From positions 1-23,072 of the forward strand of contig NW_003137339.1 of NCBI RefSeq assembly GCF_000003605.2: a stretch of DNA of 23,072 nt. The letters run 5' to 3'. The position numbers were made by a program, and so were the translations under genes. Shown here piece after piece: positions 1 through 11,283 of the stretch (position 1 is the stretch's first letter; each line of letters opens with the position of its first letter). The stretch is from Saccoglossus kowalevskii (Eukaryota; Hemichordata; Enteropneusta; Harrimaniidae). A model generated the notes under the pieces. The model was not told the origin of the DNA. It made no database searches and was given only the letters and a program-made list of their open reading frames with translations.

Positions 1-332
1 CTGTTTTCAAGATGAAAATTATACTTTCTCTTTTATGTTGGAGGGTACACGTTAATCACGGAATAGTTATGAAATACACATCAAATTACTGTTAGCGCGC
101 TGTACATTTGCGTATTGAAATAATACGATAATCTGTACGAATCAGAGTCTACAAATACAGTGATGTTTTGCGTTTGTCCGACTATTTCCGCAATAATGGA
201 TCGGGGGATACCCATTCCCGATGTCCAACATGGACGACTTAAATAAGCAGACGCTCTTAGGGAACAAATCTGCAGTAGTTACATTGGATTTCTTTCATTT
301 TTAAGCACTGAAAACTGGTTTTACCTGCTACC
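1..332 (+). promoter_or_regulatory. 5' flank of the CARD/death-domain gene
   Basis: The stretch before the first ATG contains no convincing coding exon. It is AT-rich with a GC-richer patch around 195-240 that carries an NF-kB-like decamer (separate entry). A TTAAATAA run near 239-246 could act as a weak TATA-like element, roughly 90 bases before the start codon. The transcription start is not defined, and an upstream non-coding exon to the left of the window cannot be excluded. Confidence 0.35.
204..213 (+). promoter_or_regulatory. NF-kB-like site, GGGGATACCC
   Basis: The decamer GGGGATACCC matches the kB consensus GGGRNWYYCC at nine of ten positions; the seventh base is A where a pyrimidine is expected. 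It lies about 120 bases before the start codon of a CARD/death-domain adaptor, a class often wired to NF-kB feedback. Binding is an inference; a ten-base near match can arise by chance. Confidence 0.25.
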
Positions 333-3300
333 ATGGCGACGGCACCCGACATTGGTATGAAAGCTAGCCACCGAGAAATCTTGAGGAGGTGTAAGTCTGA
401 GATAATAAAAAATATGGACGCTATCAAGATGGTAGAAGACATGCATGATGTGAGTGTTCAATATAATATAATGTTATATAATTCTTATTACAAAAGACCG
501 CAGTATTAGATACAATTACATAATTTATAATATACACCCTAATATACATTGTGTTTGGACATGAAACACTTCTGCACATAACACAATCGGACAAGATACA
601 ATTCTCCATATATGAAATCCTCTATGTATAGCTGGCATTTGTTTTATGAAACACGTGTTACTAAAACCCGACACAATAAATCCATACAAAATATAACTTC
701 CTTTGCATTTGTCAAGTAATACTTTTTTCGGTAAATATGTTTACTTTTATTAGTTATTTGATGACGAAGACTACCAGAAAGTCAAATGCAAGACTACATG
801 TATAGACCAGGTAAATTGGTGTCACATAGTTGCTATAACGATTCACTTTTAGCCATTATTATTGTCGTTTCAAATTTGTTCACATTTTCTTCAAATGTTG
901 CATTTCGTGTACTTATTTGATGTAATGTATTTTGAAATCAATGTTCAACAATTTTCACATAACATTCCACCCGAATGTAAACAAATAAATGTTATTATTT
1001 TTCTATTATATTTTTAAAGATGGTATTACATTCTTAGATCATTTAAATAATTATGCAATTCACCTGATATACAAAGCAAAGATATGTTAAAACATGTTTG
1101 TTTTTTGTCAACTAGGCAAGAGAATGCATTGACATTCTACTCACAAAGGGACCTACAGCTTTCCACACATTTGTTTCTGTTTGTCGAGTACACTGCAAGT
1201 GGGTTGCAGACGTACTATTAAACGAAGAGGAGCAGGCAGGGAAAAGTACAGGTAAACACTGATCATGTCTACAATAATACGAATACTAAATACAATTCAC
1301 ACCTTCTTCAAATCTGCTCCCGGTCAAATCATGTTATTTGTGTGCTCTGTGTTGCGTAATCACTTTGGCTTCATAGAATTGGATGAATAATAACTAATTG
1401 TAGAGTAGTTACTTTAACTATAGTTTGATTATATTTGACATAATTCTATACCATATATTTATTACATACATAACTATGCCACTTGTAAGTTTCACTTGTC
1501 TGTATGGTGTCTTCTAGCAGAAGTTGACTCATCTTTGCCCCGAGGTATGCAGGAGTTGTCATTGTCAAGTAAGTACAAGTGAATAATTACATTCTAAACA
1601 CAATATGTAGCAAATCAACAGTAAATGTTGAGACGATCGCATAGTGGAAATTAGTAATAATCATTATTCTTGTGTTTGAATAAATTATGTTCATCAGCTA
1701 TGTTTATCAGTTCACAGTTGTAATGAACCTGTAACCAACTTTCAATTTGGTTATTCAGATAAAGAGGCAACCGATTTGTTTGAGGAGTATGAGTTTATTG
1801 AAAAGATAGAAGAATTGGCTGACTTTACAGTTGCTCATTACGATCGTATTGTTGAAAAACTCAAGTTCACAGAAGAGCAAAAGAGTCAACTTGCGCAGGT
1901 GAGGCCAACACAAGACGTTTATGGTTTATTTTACTTCATTTGTTTTGTGTTTTGTTTAAAATTAACTCAAATTGCGATATTTCGAGAAGATTAAAAATGA
2001 AGATGGTTAATAGACTAATCAGAAAATGTAAAACATGTTAGTGATCTAAATCCATGTTTATCAAGGAAAGGAAGTTAACGAGAACGGCCCCATAAATACT
2101 GGCTTCTTCAGTTCACGAAAAGTTCATATGTCATGTCATGAAGAGGAAATAAAATCAATCAATAACATATTTTGAGAGGATGGGTAGTTTCATAATGCTC
2201 ATTGCATCGGTTGCGATTTTTCTAACGTTTTTTCTATCTCAGATACCAGACAATCGGAAGGTTTTGAGATTTCTGCAGTTTTGGCGGGACACAAATCCCC
2301 GTCCCGAGGCTTGCAATCTTGTCAGGTGTTTGGAGAAGACTGTCAAAAGGGACGATGTTTCTGATATGCTCAGAGAATTCCTACCAGCAGGAACTGCAGG
2401 TGAACCATAACGTAGCTCAAAAGATGTATTTAACGTTACTTATATATCGGAGCTGTATAATGGGTTATGCAATATCACGCAATAACAACATTCGTTCTCG
2501 CAGATAGCGGTCCAATTTTCCTGTCAATATACAATATGTTTTTTTCTATGTATATGTCACATGGGACCAATGAAGTATTACGACTGTGGCGATTCAAATA
2601 TGTTTGACATACTAATATCAATAAGCATTAATGTAGCATTATGAATTATAAAGACAGCTCACATTATCATAAGCATTATAAACATTGAATATGAAACATT
2701 ACACGTATACATACAGGTCCTAGACTGGGGAGACATATGAAAATACAGGATATGAAGATGTGTGACCGGAATGGTCTTGCAACAGCCTTGAGTTCCGGTG
2801 AGTTAAGCGATAGTATAGATATTAATCAGACAATGATTCAGTAACTAAGAACACACACATTGCAAACGGCAGAATCACCTTCTCCGCGTGACGTCAGAGA
2901 TTACACATGTCAATCTAGTCATTGTAATTGCACTTTCACTACAAGCTATTTCAAGTTTTAGGGACAGTGCGTTGTAGTGTAACGGGGGAACCTTTTGCCG
3001 AGCCACGCTGTTTGGAACAGTGCACATGAAGACGGTTGAGAAAGGAACACCTTTTCGAGAAATGTAAAAACCAATATTGAGGCTGTGTCGCTCTCAACTT
3101 CATCTCGACTATCAGTTTCAAATAGGGTCTATACTTTGCCATCAGAACAGCTATGCAGAAAATAAAATTATACCCATTTATACCCATTTATCAACAATTA
3201 TTGCGCTTTTAGATGTTACGCGACAACCACCCAGATATCAATTTGCGTCCCATTGACAAAAAAATGAATGAATGGTTTCTATTCGGGTATAGCACAACAC

Positions 3301-3613
3301 AGCTCCCACACACATGGTTACGATTCATTAATGTTAACTAATTGTTAAAATGGCCTGATAATAAGTACATCACAATTTATAATGTTGAAATAACAATTGC
3401 AGTGTATTATTCATCATTACAGGCAGTGACTGGAAAATTGTGGCTGAGGCAGTTGGCATTGGAAACAACTTGATCAAACTGTGGGATATACGAAGACAGG
3501 TACCAATGGAAGATGTATTGAGAACCTGGGAACCCCATACCGATGCCACGATTGGAAAACTTTATGAGATATTAGTGGCAAACAACATGGCTCAATATAC
3601 ACATTATTTATAA
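333..3613 (+). CDS. CARD - death domain - death domain adaptor, RAIDD/CRADD-like (8 exons, complete)
   Basis: Exons 333-449, 754-810, 1116-1251, 1521-1568, 1759-1898, 2243-2399, 2717-2797 and 3423-3613 join into 927 nt (308 aa plus TAA). Every intron is GT-AG and all phases agree. The start ATG sits in a strong Kozak context (ACCATGG). Residues about 10-95 form a CARD: helix 1 HREILRRCKSEI, then the ARECIDILLTKGPTAFHTFV core. Residues about 125-208 (exons 5-6) form a first death-domain-like fold with FLQFW and EACNLVRCLE. Residues about 235-305 (exons 7-8) form a second with SDWKIVAEAVGI and DATIGKLYEIL. Such proteins act in the cytosol as homotypic adaptors in apoptotic or innate immune complexes; the partners here are unknown. 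There is no signal peptide or membrane segment. Human CRADD has one CARD and one death domain (199 aa), so the extra module makes this protein longer. The first death domain is the weaker call. Exon 4 (48 nt) could also start at 1518, adding one codon. Confidence 0.85.
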
Positions 3614-4824
3614 TTGCAACACCGTGCTACCCAATTGACAATTGAATTCAGCACAAGTCTGCATATCAAATTGCTAGTCAGAGAATCAACATGATAAGGG
3701 ATTATTACACAATGACTCCGTGGTCGAGTGCTTAACTTACGATATAAACTCAAATTGTTCAGATGGCACAGTAATATTTTTCGAATTTTCAAATTGTTAC
3801 TGAAAAATACTGAAATATAGGAGAGTGCGAATACATTGCGTTCATGAATAATTACATTGTAACAACAGTACTTTGTGAATTCAGTCTTCCGACCCACCAT
3901 GATAATCTTCCGACAGATCATAATTTCATTTATAAAATAACATTAAAATTGTATCCTACTATTCATTTACAAGCATAACATGAATAACTATGAGTAAACT
4001 ACAATCAAACTTCCCACTCTTGAGGAAGTTAAGTACCTAAAACTTAACAAAATCAAATTTGCCTGTCATCCAATCAAAAAAATCAAATAGTAAATATCAT
4101 TATCACAGATGTTGAAAGTGCCAAAAACTGAAGCTTATTCAACTTCACTGGTATTTGCATTCAGGAAAAGTTGATTAAGCTGACTGTTCACTGACATTCC
4201 AATCACAACCCAATAGCTTACTTATTCTTGTGCCATCTTCTATATATAGTGCCTTGATACACGTCTAATTGTTATGTGGAACCCGGGACACCAAAAACAA
4301 AATACATATATTTAAATAGTATCAAGAGAGATTACAATTTTTAATTTACAATTAGAAATCAACTTTACCTATAACAATGTCATGTTGTGTGCATTTTGTT
4401 TTGATAAAAGGGACATTATCACATTTTTTATATGTATGCAATAATGTACTCTAATTTTCTTTGATGATATGTCATGTACCAATGCATGTAATGTGTATAT
4501 CAATGACACAGTTTGGTTCAGTAGTACATGATTTCAAAATATGACTAATTTCTTTAAAAAAATATTGCTCATACTTCTTTAATGTATTCAATTATAACAT
4601 TTATGTTTTTTTAAGTCTGAGATTTGATGCGAAGAATAATTAAATATGCAATATGGACAAATGGGAACGATATTTATTGATAACAAGTAATCACTTATAA
4701 AATGGATTGTACATGTAAAGTGGGAACATAAAATAATATACCCGGCTATAAACAATTAAACAAAAGTCGCCTTGGGAATATAACAAGTTAATGAATACAA
4801 TATAACTACAATTACAGTACAACG

Positions 4825-4882
4825 ACATTACATTACATTACATCACATTACATCACGTTACATTACATTACATTACATTACA
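4825..4882. repeat. (ACATT)n microsatellite
   Basis: About eleven tandem copies of the pentamer ACATT run through this interval, interrupted by T-to-C changes (CATCA, CATCACG) near 4841-4856. It is intergenic and has no coding context. The interruptions suggest an old, partly stabilised array. Confidence 0.9.
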
Positions 4883-5762
4883 AAGCATGGTCAACTCAGT
4901 GGAGAGATAATACACAGACCCAAAGGTATACGTCTGTAAGGTTTTTCAAAAAAGTTGCCACATTATGCTCCACATGTGACACCTGGCATATATCAATCTG
5001 ATATCAGCATGAGCTATAACAAACACGAGGTCTAAACCAGAAAAGTGACATTGATGTCATCTGAGATCTTTAGTGTATCAGTGTTATCGTATTTAACCAA
5101 CGTCACAGAACGTTCTATGTTGCTAAGGCGTGTATAACTATGTATTTACATGGTCTCTGTGCAAGCTGATGTGGAATGCAGGTCGAAGAGCCGGTGAAAA
5201 CAGCTTAAGTCAGGAAAACGGCACAAACTCAACTTTGAAGTAATCCCGAGCAACCAAACTTATATATGTTGTTAATCTTGTTAAACTGTTCAGAGGAGTC
5301 TCTCAATTTTCCCAGAGTACCGTTTTCTGAGACTTTTCCGGCTTTGTTTTCACCGTGATGGTTACCAGTCGGGGAAAATGCCCGGATGTCCGCCCGAGAA
5401 TAAAGTGTTTACATTCATTCATAATGTCTACATTATTTGTAATTTTTGAATTGCCTTGCAAACTTCGAGATAATATAACTGATGCGTGCCGAGACGTAGA
5501 TGTTTAATTAAGTAGCACTGTTGTCCTCCCTGGGTGTTGTTAGTTGAGGTAAGGTCAATCCGTTATGTATGTGTGTTCATTTCGGGGTATGACTTCCCGA
5601 CTACAAATCTGTTAATGTTTGCCATGGTAAATTGTATCGTGCGTTACCAGGTCATGTGGGTGATATGTTGTACATGAACACATGATATGGGATTACTGAA
5701 ACAGTGTGTTACGCCTATAGACAATATGTTTCTGGCCAGCATACACTGCAGTACACCACCAC

Positions 5763-5778
5763 CAGCGCCCTCTGTTGA
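5763..5778. promoter_or_regulatory. CTCF-like core motif
   Basis: CAGCGCCCTCTGTTGA agrees with the reverse form of the animal CTCF core (YRSYGCCMYCTRSTGG) at 14 of 16 positions. It lies between the convergent CARD-adaptor gene and the dioxygenase array. Occupancy is an inference, and similar GCGCCCTCT strings are also common in invertebrate repeats. Confidence 0.2.
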
Positions 5779-6109
5779 CGAACTGATTAAACCTGCAAAA
5801 TTTCATACGAAAAAAAATGAAAAAGAATTTGGCCAGTAACAGTTCTTTTTTTGTGAGGCCTTAAGACTTACTAGACAAATGCAATAAAGAAAGTGATTCG
5901 CAACTCTGTAACATCGCCGCCTACGAGTGATTTCATGTGTACTTGTACATGGCCTGATGCACATACATAGATTCATCTAACAAAATTCAACTGCTACATA
6001 TAGAGATTGAAGTATGTGAGTATGTATTTGCTTTCAGTGGATGATAAATTCATTTGGTATCGATAGTCGATATGGTGGTTTGTACATTTGTATAATTGTT
6101 TTTAAATAT

Positions 6110-6255
6110 GTTGGCACGGAAATCACTGTTGAACGCTGCAGTAAAAACACCAAACAAACGGCGGGGTAAACAATGTGCAAAACCTAAGTAAACGTACACT
6201 GCGTGTGTGACTCGAACCGGCACGTCTCTCCCCCACCCACCGGGCACCCTCACAA
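6110..6255 (-). repeat. possible tRNA-derived SINE relic with B-box
   Basis: On the minus strand GGTTCGAGTCAC (6218-6207) matches the polymerase III B-box GGTTCRANNCC closely at its core. It sits in a locally GC-rich patch within AT-rich DNA, beside a segment (6140-6170) resembling the ACACCAAACAAAC tails of invertebrate SINEs. The flanking bases do not form a T-arm stem, so it is not a working tRNA gene. I cannot find a clear A-box or defined ends, and the tail-like segment is on the opposite strand to the B-box. This is a weak call. Confidence 0.25.
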
Positions 6256-6914
6256 AGTAGATGATTAATAACCGAGTTTAAAGTGCAGATTTTTGTCTAT
6301 ACAGTGCAGTTGTTTTATCGAAGCCGACACTATGCTCGAGTCGATTAAGTGAATTACCTGTCGAATATGTTTCATTATGTATCGTTTCTCGCTATTCGTG
6401 TGTCTTGCTAGCATAGCACGCAAACCTCTCTGGCAACAAGATATTGGTAAAAACAAAATTTATTTACGTAGTATTAGGTCCATCACTGTGAAGCGAGCTG
6501 ACGAATCACTCAATATCATATCAATATGACAACGGTCAAGCAATAAATAATACCTGTCAATCGCCAATGGACCAAAAGTCCCTTGTAATCTTATCAAATC
6601 AAGATATATCTCACAATCATTAACCAGTCGTTGGTGGACTACTAAAGACTGGTAACCTGTCAATCACTTAAGATCTGCAAGTCATGGTGATATGAGTACT
6701 ATGAAGAAATTGTTTACAATATCATTCCTATACATGTAAGCAAGCACGTATACGTAGGCATACACACATATACTACTTATTGTAACGATAAGGGGAGATA
6801 CAATGTCATGACTACAAGCCTACAAGCCTAACGACAGTCAAAACTCGTCCACAGAATTATGTGCAGTTTCTGGGATATCCATCATGAATGTGAAAAGGGA
6901 AAATTATGATGTCC

Positions 6915-6929
6915 AAATGGCGGCCATTT
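6915..6929. promoter_or_regulatory. YY1-like palindrome AAATGGCGGCCATTT
   Basis: This 15-base interrupted palindrome contains the YY1 core ATGGC on both strands. It stands out as a GC block in AT-rich DNA. Similar strings also occur inside dispersed repeats of invertebrates, so it may be repeat debris rather than a regulatory site. Confidence 0.25.
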
Positions 6930-7908
6930 TATTGTTAAAAGTTCATTAAATTACGCATTTATGCTATTCGGAACCCGATCGTGTATTAGTGAATTTTCGT
7001 CAAACTTCCTAAATATATGGGACATTATGGCACCAAGATGTACGTCATTTTATTTTTCAGATTGGATTCTGAATGACTGACTGTGCCTTTTTATGTTTAG
7101 ACGAACGTCTGATGATCTAATTTAGAATGGCCGAGTGACAGTCATTTTGTATGAACGAATGTTGATCTAGATCCATATCTCTGACTTGTATTGACAGATT
7201 GCAAACAAACTTTACAACTACATTAGACATCATTTCACACAAATTAACATGCATAAGTTCAACGGTTGACTTAATTCATTTCTTTTACTATTGAACTAGC
7301 GAGAACTAGGACATGTAAAGACACGACTTGTTATCACTATATTGACCCATATATGCTAATGAACTACGAACTCACCCACGACACTTTATATATTTATCAA
7401 CAATTTAAGGAAATTCTTGAAAATCTAAATTATTCATTGTTACATATGTACTATTGTCATCATAGTTACATGTGCGGTGTATTCATGCTGAACTGATCGC
7501 CTTACTAGTAAAATTACGGTAGCAGAATACAGCACATTACTGCTAAAAATAACTTTCTTATGTATAATAGGCAAATAATCTTGATAAAGAATCATTACAC
7601 ATCTCTCATTGCCACCCCAAATAATGAATGCTTGAAATGAGTTTAGAACAGTGTCAAACATAATTCGCGGCGTCCAGTGTTTCGTTATACATTTATTTAA
7701 GTACGTCATCAACTCCGCCATGTTGTTGATCTTATTTATTATTCACAAGTTGCATTCATCAAAACAGTAAGCTTATATGAAGCAACAAACAAATTGCTGA
7801 CACAATTTCATCGCGCGCCAGAAAATCGAAATTCATATAGTGGCAAAAAATATTTTATATTTTTAATAGTATTATAAAAATCAGACGAAAATCCAGAAAT
7901 ACTACTAT

Positions 7909-7914
7909 TTTATT
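7909..7914 (-). terminator. poly(A) signal AATAAA of BBOX1-like copy 1
   Basis: A canonical AATAAA on the minus strand lies about 67 nt downstream of the copy 1 stop codon (7983-7981). It is the first such hexamer after the stop. Cleavage would be expected around 7885-7899. Confidence 0.55.
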
Positions 7915-7980
7915 GAAACCGCTAACAAGTGTGATATTCCCACATAATGGTATGCATTTAACGACTTACACCCGCCCAAC

Positions 7981-10900
7981 TCAGTCTCCATTTGCGTTTG
8001 CTTTCAGAACTCGCAGTTTAGAACGGATTTCATCCCAATCAATGTAGCCACCTTCTAAGTGACGGCTTCCTTTCTGCCCAATCTTGAATGCAGACCTTCC
8101 ATGGAGTACCCGTGTATTGTTAAAAGTGACCATATCACCTGAAGAATTATGACATAAACATATACCACGATGAAATAAATTCATATCTTCATGGACACAA
8201 CAAATAGACATTTGGAAAAATTACCCGATCCTTATTTTGATAAAATACAATATACAAATTAGAATTTGAATAGCTGTTAATTAACTAAATTATACGTTTA
8301 AATTTATAACCAAACTGTTCTTAAAAACATCTTAAAAACGAATACTAGTTCTATAAAAAATAAAATACCAGAAAAATGAAATAACAGTACGGTGAAGGTT
8401 AATTACCTGATTCCATTTTGAATTTTATGATATTGTCTTTATGGTGGAGAATGTCGTCGAAAGCCTTCAACGCTTTATAGACCGCCTCAACCTGTTCCAC
8501 TGGAATACGCATCATTGCAGATCGACCAATCTGGCTGTGTGAGACACGTTCCACGTTACCATTTCTTCCAAGACTGTTGAAAAAGGAAACTGTCTTATAA
8601 CGTCGCGTCATTTAATTTGTTTAATTCCATGTTTCAATTTAAGTTAACTTGTACTCACCAAATGGTTTTCGCTTGTCTATGCAAATGATATGGATAGTAA
8701 TCAGTCCCAATATCAAAAAAGTCCATCCAGGTCGTTGACAGTATCTTAAACGCTTCGGGATTTTCATTTTTCAGCTGAAGCGCTGCTTTGAAACCATCTG
8801 CGAACTCGCTGTCACCACCATCACCTTCGCATTGCTGAATGCAGTGTAACATTTGTACCTGTACAACAAGGTGATCATTTTTAATTCCACAAATGTATTA
8901 TATTGGAGAGAATATATTTATCAAAATGTTACTCATCGTGTAGTTCAGTGTAAACTAATTAAATATTTTTTAGCTACTGATCTAATGTCTTTCTCCATTA
9001 GATACATAACGTTTTCCCCTAAATAGATCTTTTGTAGTTGTGTTGTTTCAAGTTGATAAGATGTTATTCAGAGTTGTCATCAGTTTATATCTGTGCCAAG
9101 ACTTAAGTCTTAAGTTTTGTGATTGGAAACAATAACGGTCAGCTGGAACCGAGTTTCAAGTTATAGTTATAACTTGTATATTTATATATTCACTTTTTTC
9201 ATTTTGGTCGTTTGAGCGTTGATGATGTTTTTGTTGGCGTACTGTTTATTTTTTGTTGTGTTTTTTTTGCAGACATTACAAGTCACACAGTTCTGGACAC
9301 GATCTGAACAATTGAAGCGATAAATTGAATTACACATGTTTCAATGTATTTCGCCTACTCACCCCTGGCGTATGATCAAAGTATGGCAAATCAGTATGCA
9401 GACCTAGTCTGGCTGTAGTATAGGCGGCATTAGTGGCATCTATTTTACTTTTAACTGTAAAAACGATCCTGGAATATATGACAAAAATTTAATATATTAG
9501 GCCATTAATTCATTTCATCCGGCAAATACTGTGGAACATGTTGATAATTAATACAAAAGTGAAGCTCAAGGTCGACAGAACACTCGGACTTCAATATATA
9601 ATGACAAACGCAAATTAATTGGTAGTTTTTTAGGGATTAAAACTATAAAATGTATATACAACTTCGCTGATATTTACAAATGTTTACAAAAATATGATAC
9701 TAATAAACAAATTACTTATACTGACAGATAGACAAATCATAAATAAACAAAAAACAAAAAAATTATATAACTATGATGTTCATTCATATTCAGAAGATTG
9801 TAAGATTCGTTTAATACCGGCCTCAAGTTCAAAAAAATACATGGCTAAGAATATAAAATGTTTCATGTTAGCTTGAGACCAGGTCTTTTTAAATGAGTGA
9901 AATATGACGACCAACGCCATTCAAAATAGTCCGTTTAAAAACGTTTTGGGAAATACAGTCCTAATTACTAGCAGTTATGACAGCTTTAAACTGCACATTA
10001 TAGTAATATATAGTTTTTTTTATATCAAATGATGAACCGTGTCATCACAAAACTCAAGACGGATAACGGAATGTCAGCGTGGGGTCAAGGTCTGATCGCC
10101 AGTCAATCAAATGATTGATGATCAGTCAAATGTATATCATCCGGGTTCAATGTGGATGACCCACTGACAACTTGCAAATCCGCTGACAAGGTGATTTTAT
10201 ATACTTGAGACTACATATATACTAAAGGCAAGGATGATCGAACAGTGTGACAACAATACAAGACTCCTTTACCTGTACTCACATCCAACCAAATTTGCCA
10301 AATTGTTATAAACTGTATTTAAAACAAAGAGTAGAGTGAATCATGATAACTTAAAGTATATTTCGTCAGTGGTCGTCGTGCTGCGTTCTGTTCGATATGG
10401 GACTAACAACGATGTATACAACGCGTGTAAATTACATTATTTATTTGCATGAAATTCGCACACGCGCTGCGCTGCGACAACCGCCCTTTAATTCGGGCCA
10501 CCTGCTAAACCTGTGTTATATTTATTCATGAAAACATAAATGGAAGGGAGGTCTAACAAATCCGTGGATACTATGTTTATCACCACTGTGATACAAATGC
10601 AGGTTACTTCATTAAAGCAATTGTGCGGATTTCGTTCTATAAAAATACGCTGCACAGACAAGCAAACAAAAATCGGCTTACCCATAATTCGTTGGCCTCA
10701 GGTAAGAGACCCGATTAGCAATACGCTCGTTTTGCCCAACTTTCTGCGGTACATTCTTAATCAATGCCAGGCCTGACGTGTTCAACGAATCGAGCCACTT
10801 GAATAGCTCAGCATCATTATTCATGACGTCATTAAAATCGAACATAGGTATTTTAGTCACCATTTCAGCGCCCCATATATTCAGCTGTGGCTCTCCCATC

Positions 10901-11202
10901 TCGTCTGGCTTCGAGGAATCAAACTGATGTGTGCGTAACCAGTCAGCGGTGTAGTCACCGCTATGTTCTTTGGACCATGTAACGGTGAGATTCGCTCCAT
11001 CTGGGGTTATCGCCACTGATTCAGGAGCTGCCTGAAAATCTAACTGGCTGAACAGTAACCGACGTTGATTAGCTGAATGGATATAACACTGAGAACACAG
11101 ACAGTTATCGAGCAACCATATGTAGGGGTATTTACTCTGCAAACCATCTATGAATATCACCTTCAACAACCTCTGTTCATCTACACTGGTGGCTGACTGC
11201 AT
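7981..11202 (-). CDS. BBOX1: gamma-butyrobetaine dioxygenase-like, tandem copy 1 (5 exons, complete)
   Basis: Minus-strand exons 11202-10682, 9468-9363, 8858-8659, 8573-8407 and 8138-7981 give 1152 nt, 383 aa (human BBOX1 is about 387). All introns are GT-AG with matching phases. The family hydroxylates gamma-butyrobetaine to L-carnitine in the cytosol, using Fe(II), 2-oxoglutarate and O2. The N-terminal domain has the zinc ligands C34, C36, C39 (DNCLCSQCY) and H80. The jelly-roll core has H198-T-D200 and H344 for iron, and R357 (SRHLEG) for 2OG. Y173, N187 and Y190 match the human substrate-cage residues Y177, N191 and Y194, while human W181 is F177 here. The start MQSAT is chosen because a TATA element lies about 75 bases upstream and copy 2 has the same start. 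There is no targeting peptide, unlike the mitochondrial relative TMLHE. Residue matching uses my recalled human sequence. Confidence 0.93.
10081..10112. promoter_or_regulatory. conserved intron 1 segment, copy 1
   Basis: This 32-base stretch in intron 1 of copy 1 matches 14929-14960 in intron 1 of copy 2 at 30 of 32 bases, although surrounding intron sequence is largely unalignable by eye. It contains GGGTCAAGGTCT, resembling nuclear-receptor half sites in tandem, then GATCGCC and a TCAATCAAAT run. In copy 1 it merges into an inverted repeat, TCAATCA-AA-TGATTGA. It may be a retained enhancer, a conversion remnant or part of a dispersed repeat. Confidence 0.4.
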
Positions 11203-11276
11203 CGTGGATAAAGCACGATCTAACTAGGTGCAGGACAGGGTATCAGAATGCACCGAGTAACTGAATGTACTCTTAC

Positions 11277-11283
11277 ATATATA
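11277..11283 (-). promoter_or_regulatory. TATA box of BBOX1-like copy 1
   Basis: On the minus strand CTATATATG lies about 75 bases before the copy 1 start codon. About 30 bases downstream, a GCATTCT...CCTGTC block is shared with the equivalent region of copy 2. That shared block supports a common core promoter with the start site near 11250. Confidence 0.5.

Larger units (their letters stand above)
3614..7908. other. 4.3-kb intergenic region without a recognisable gene
   Basis: The two flanking genes converge on this interval. It is AT-rich and only short unrelated reading frames occur, none with a recognisable domain or coherent splice structure. A possible poly(A) signal variant, ATTAAA, lies at 3942-3947 about 330 nt after the stop of the CARD gene. 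Separate entries describe a microsatellite, a CTCF-like motif, a SINE-like relic and a YY1-like palindrome. A somewhat GC-richer patch at 5160-5430 holds nothing I can name. Confidence 0.6.

Noticed and set aside
2180-2410. 76-codon frame presented as a possible membrane protein
   Set aside because: Its hydrophobic start is intron 5 sequence; only 2243-2399 is coding, as exon 6 of the CARD/death-domain gene.
2951-3187. Minus-strand 78-codon frame in intron 7
   Set aside because: Lies wholly in an intron of the opposite-strand gene, has no recognisable domain, and the GC-richer DNA there may be repeat debris.
6207-6218. Possible tRNA gene based on the B-box
   Set aside because: The bases around the T-loop do not pair, and no acceptor stem or anticodon arm can be drawn.
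7981-11202. Identification of copy 1 as trimethyllysine dioxygenase (TMLHE) instead of BBOX1
   Set aside because: The exon 2-3 region (AYTT...LHTDLPY...HTPGVQMLHC) and the GGYIDWDEI C-terminus look closer to BBOX1, and no mitochondrial targeting peptide precedes the zinc domain. TMLHE remains the nearest alternative.
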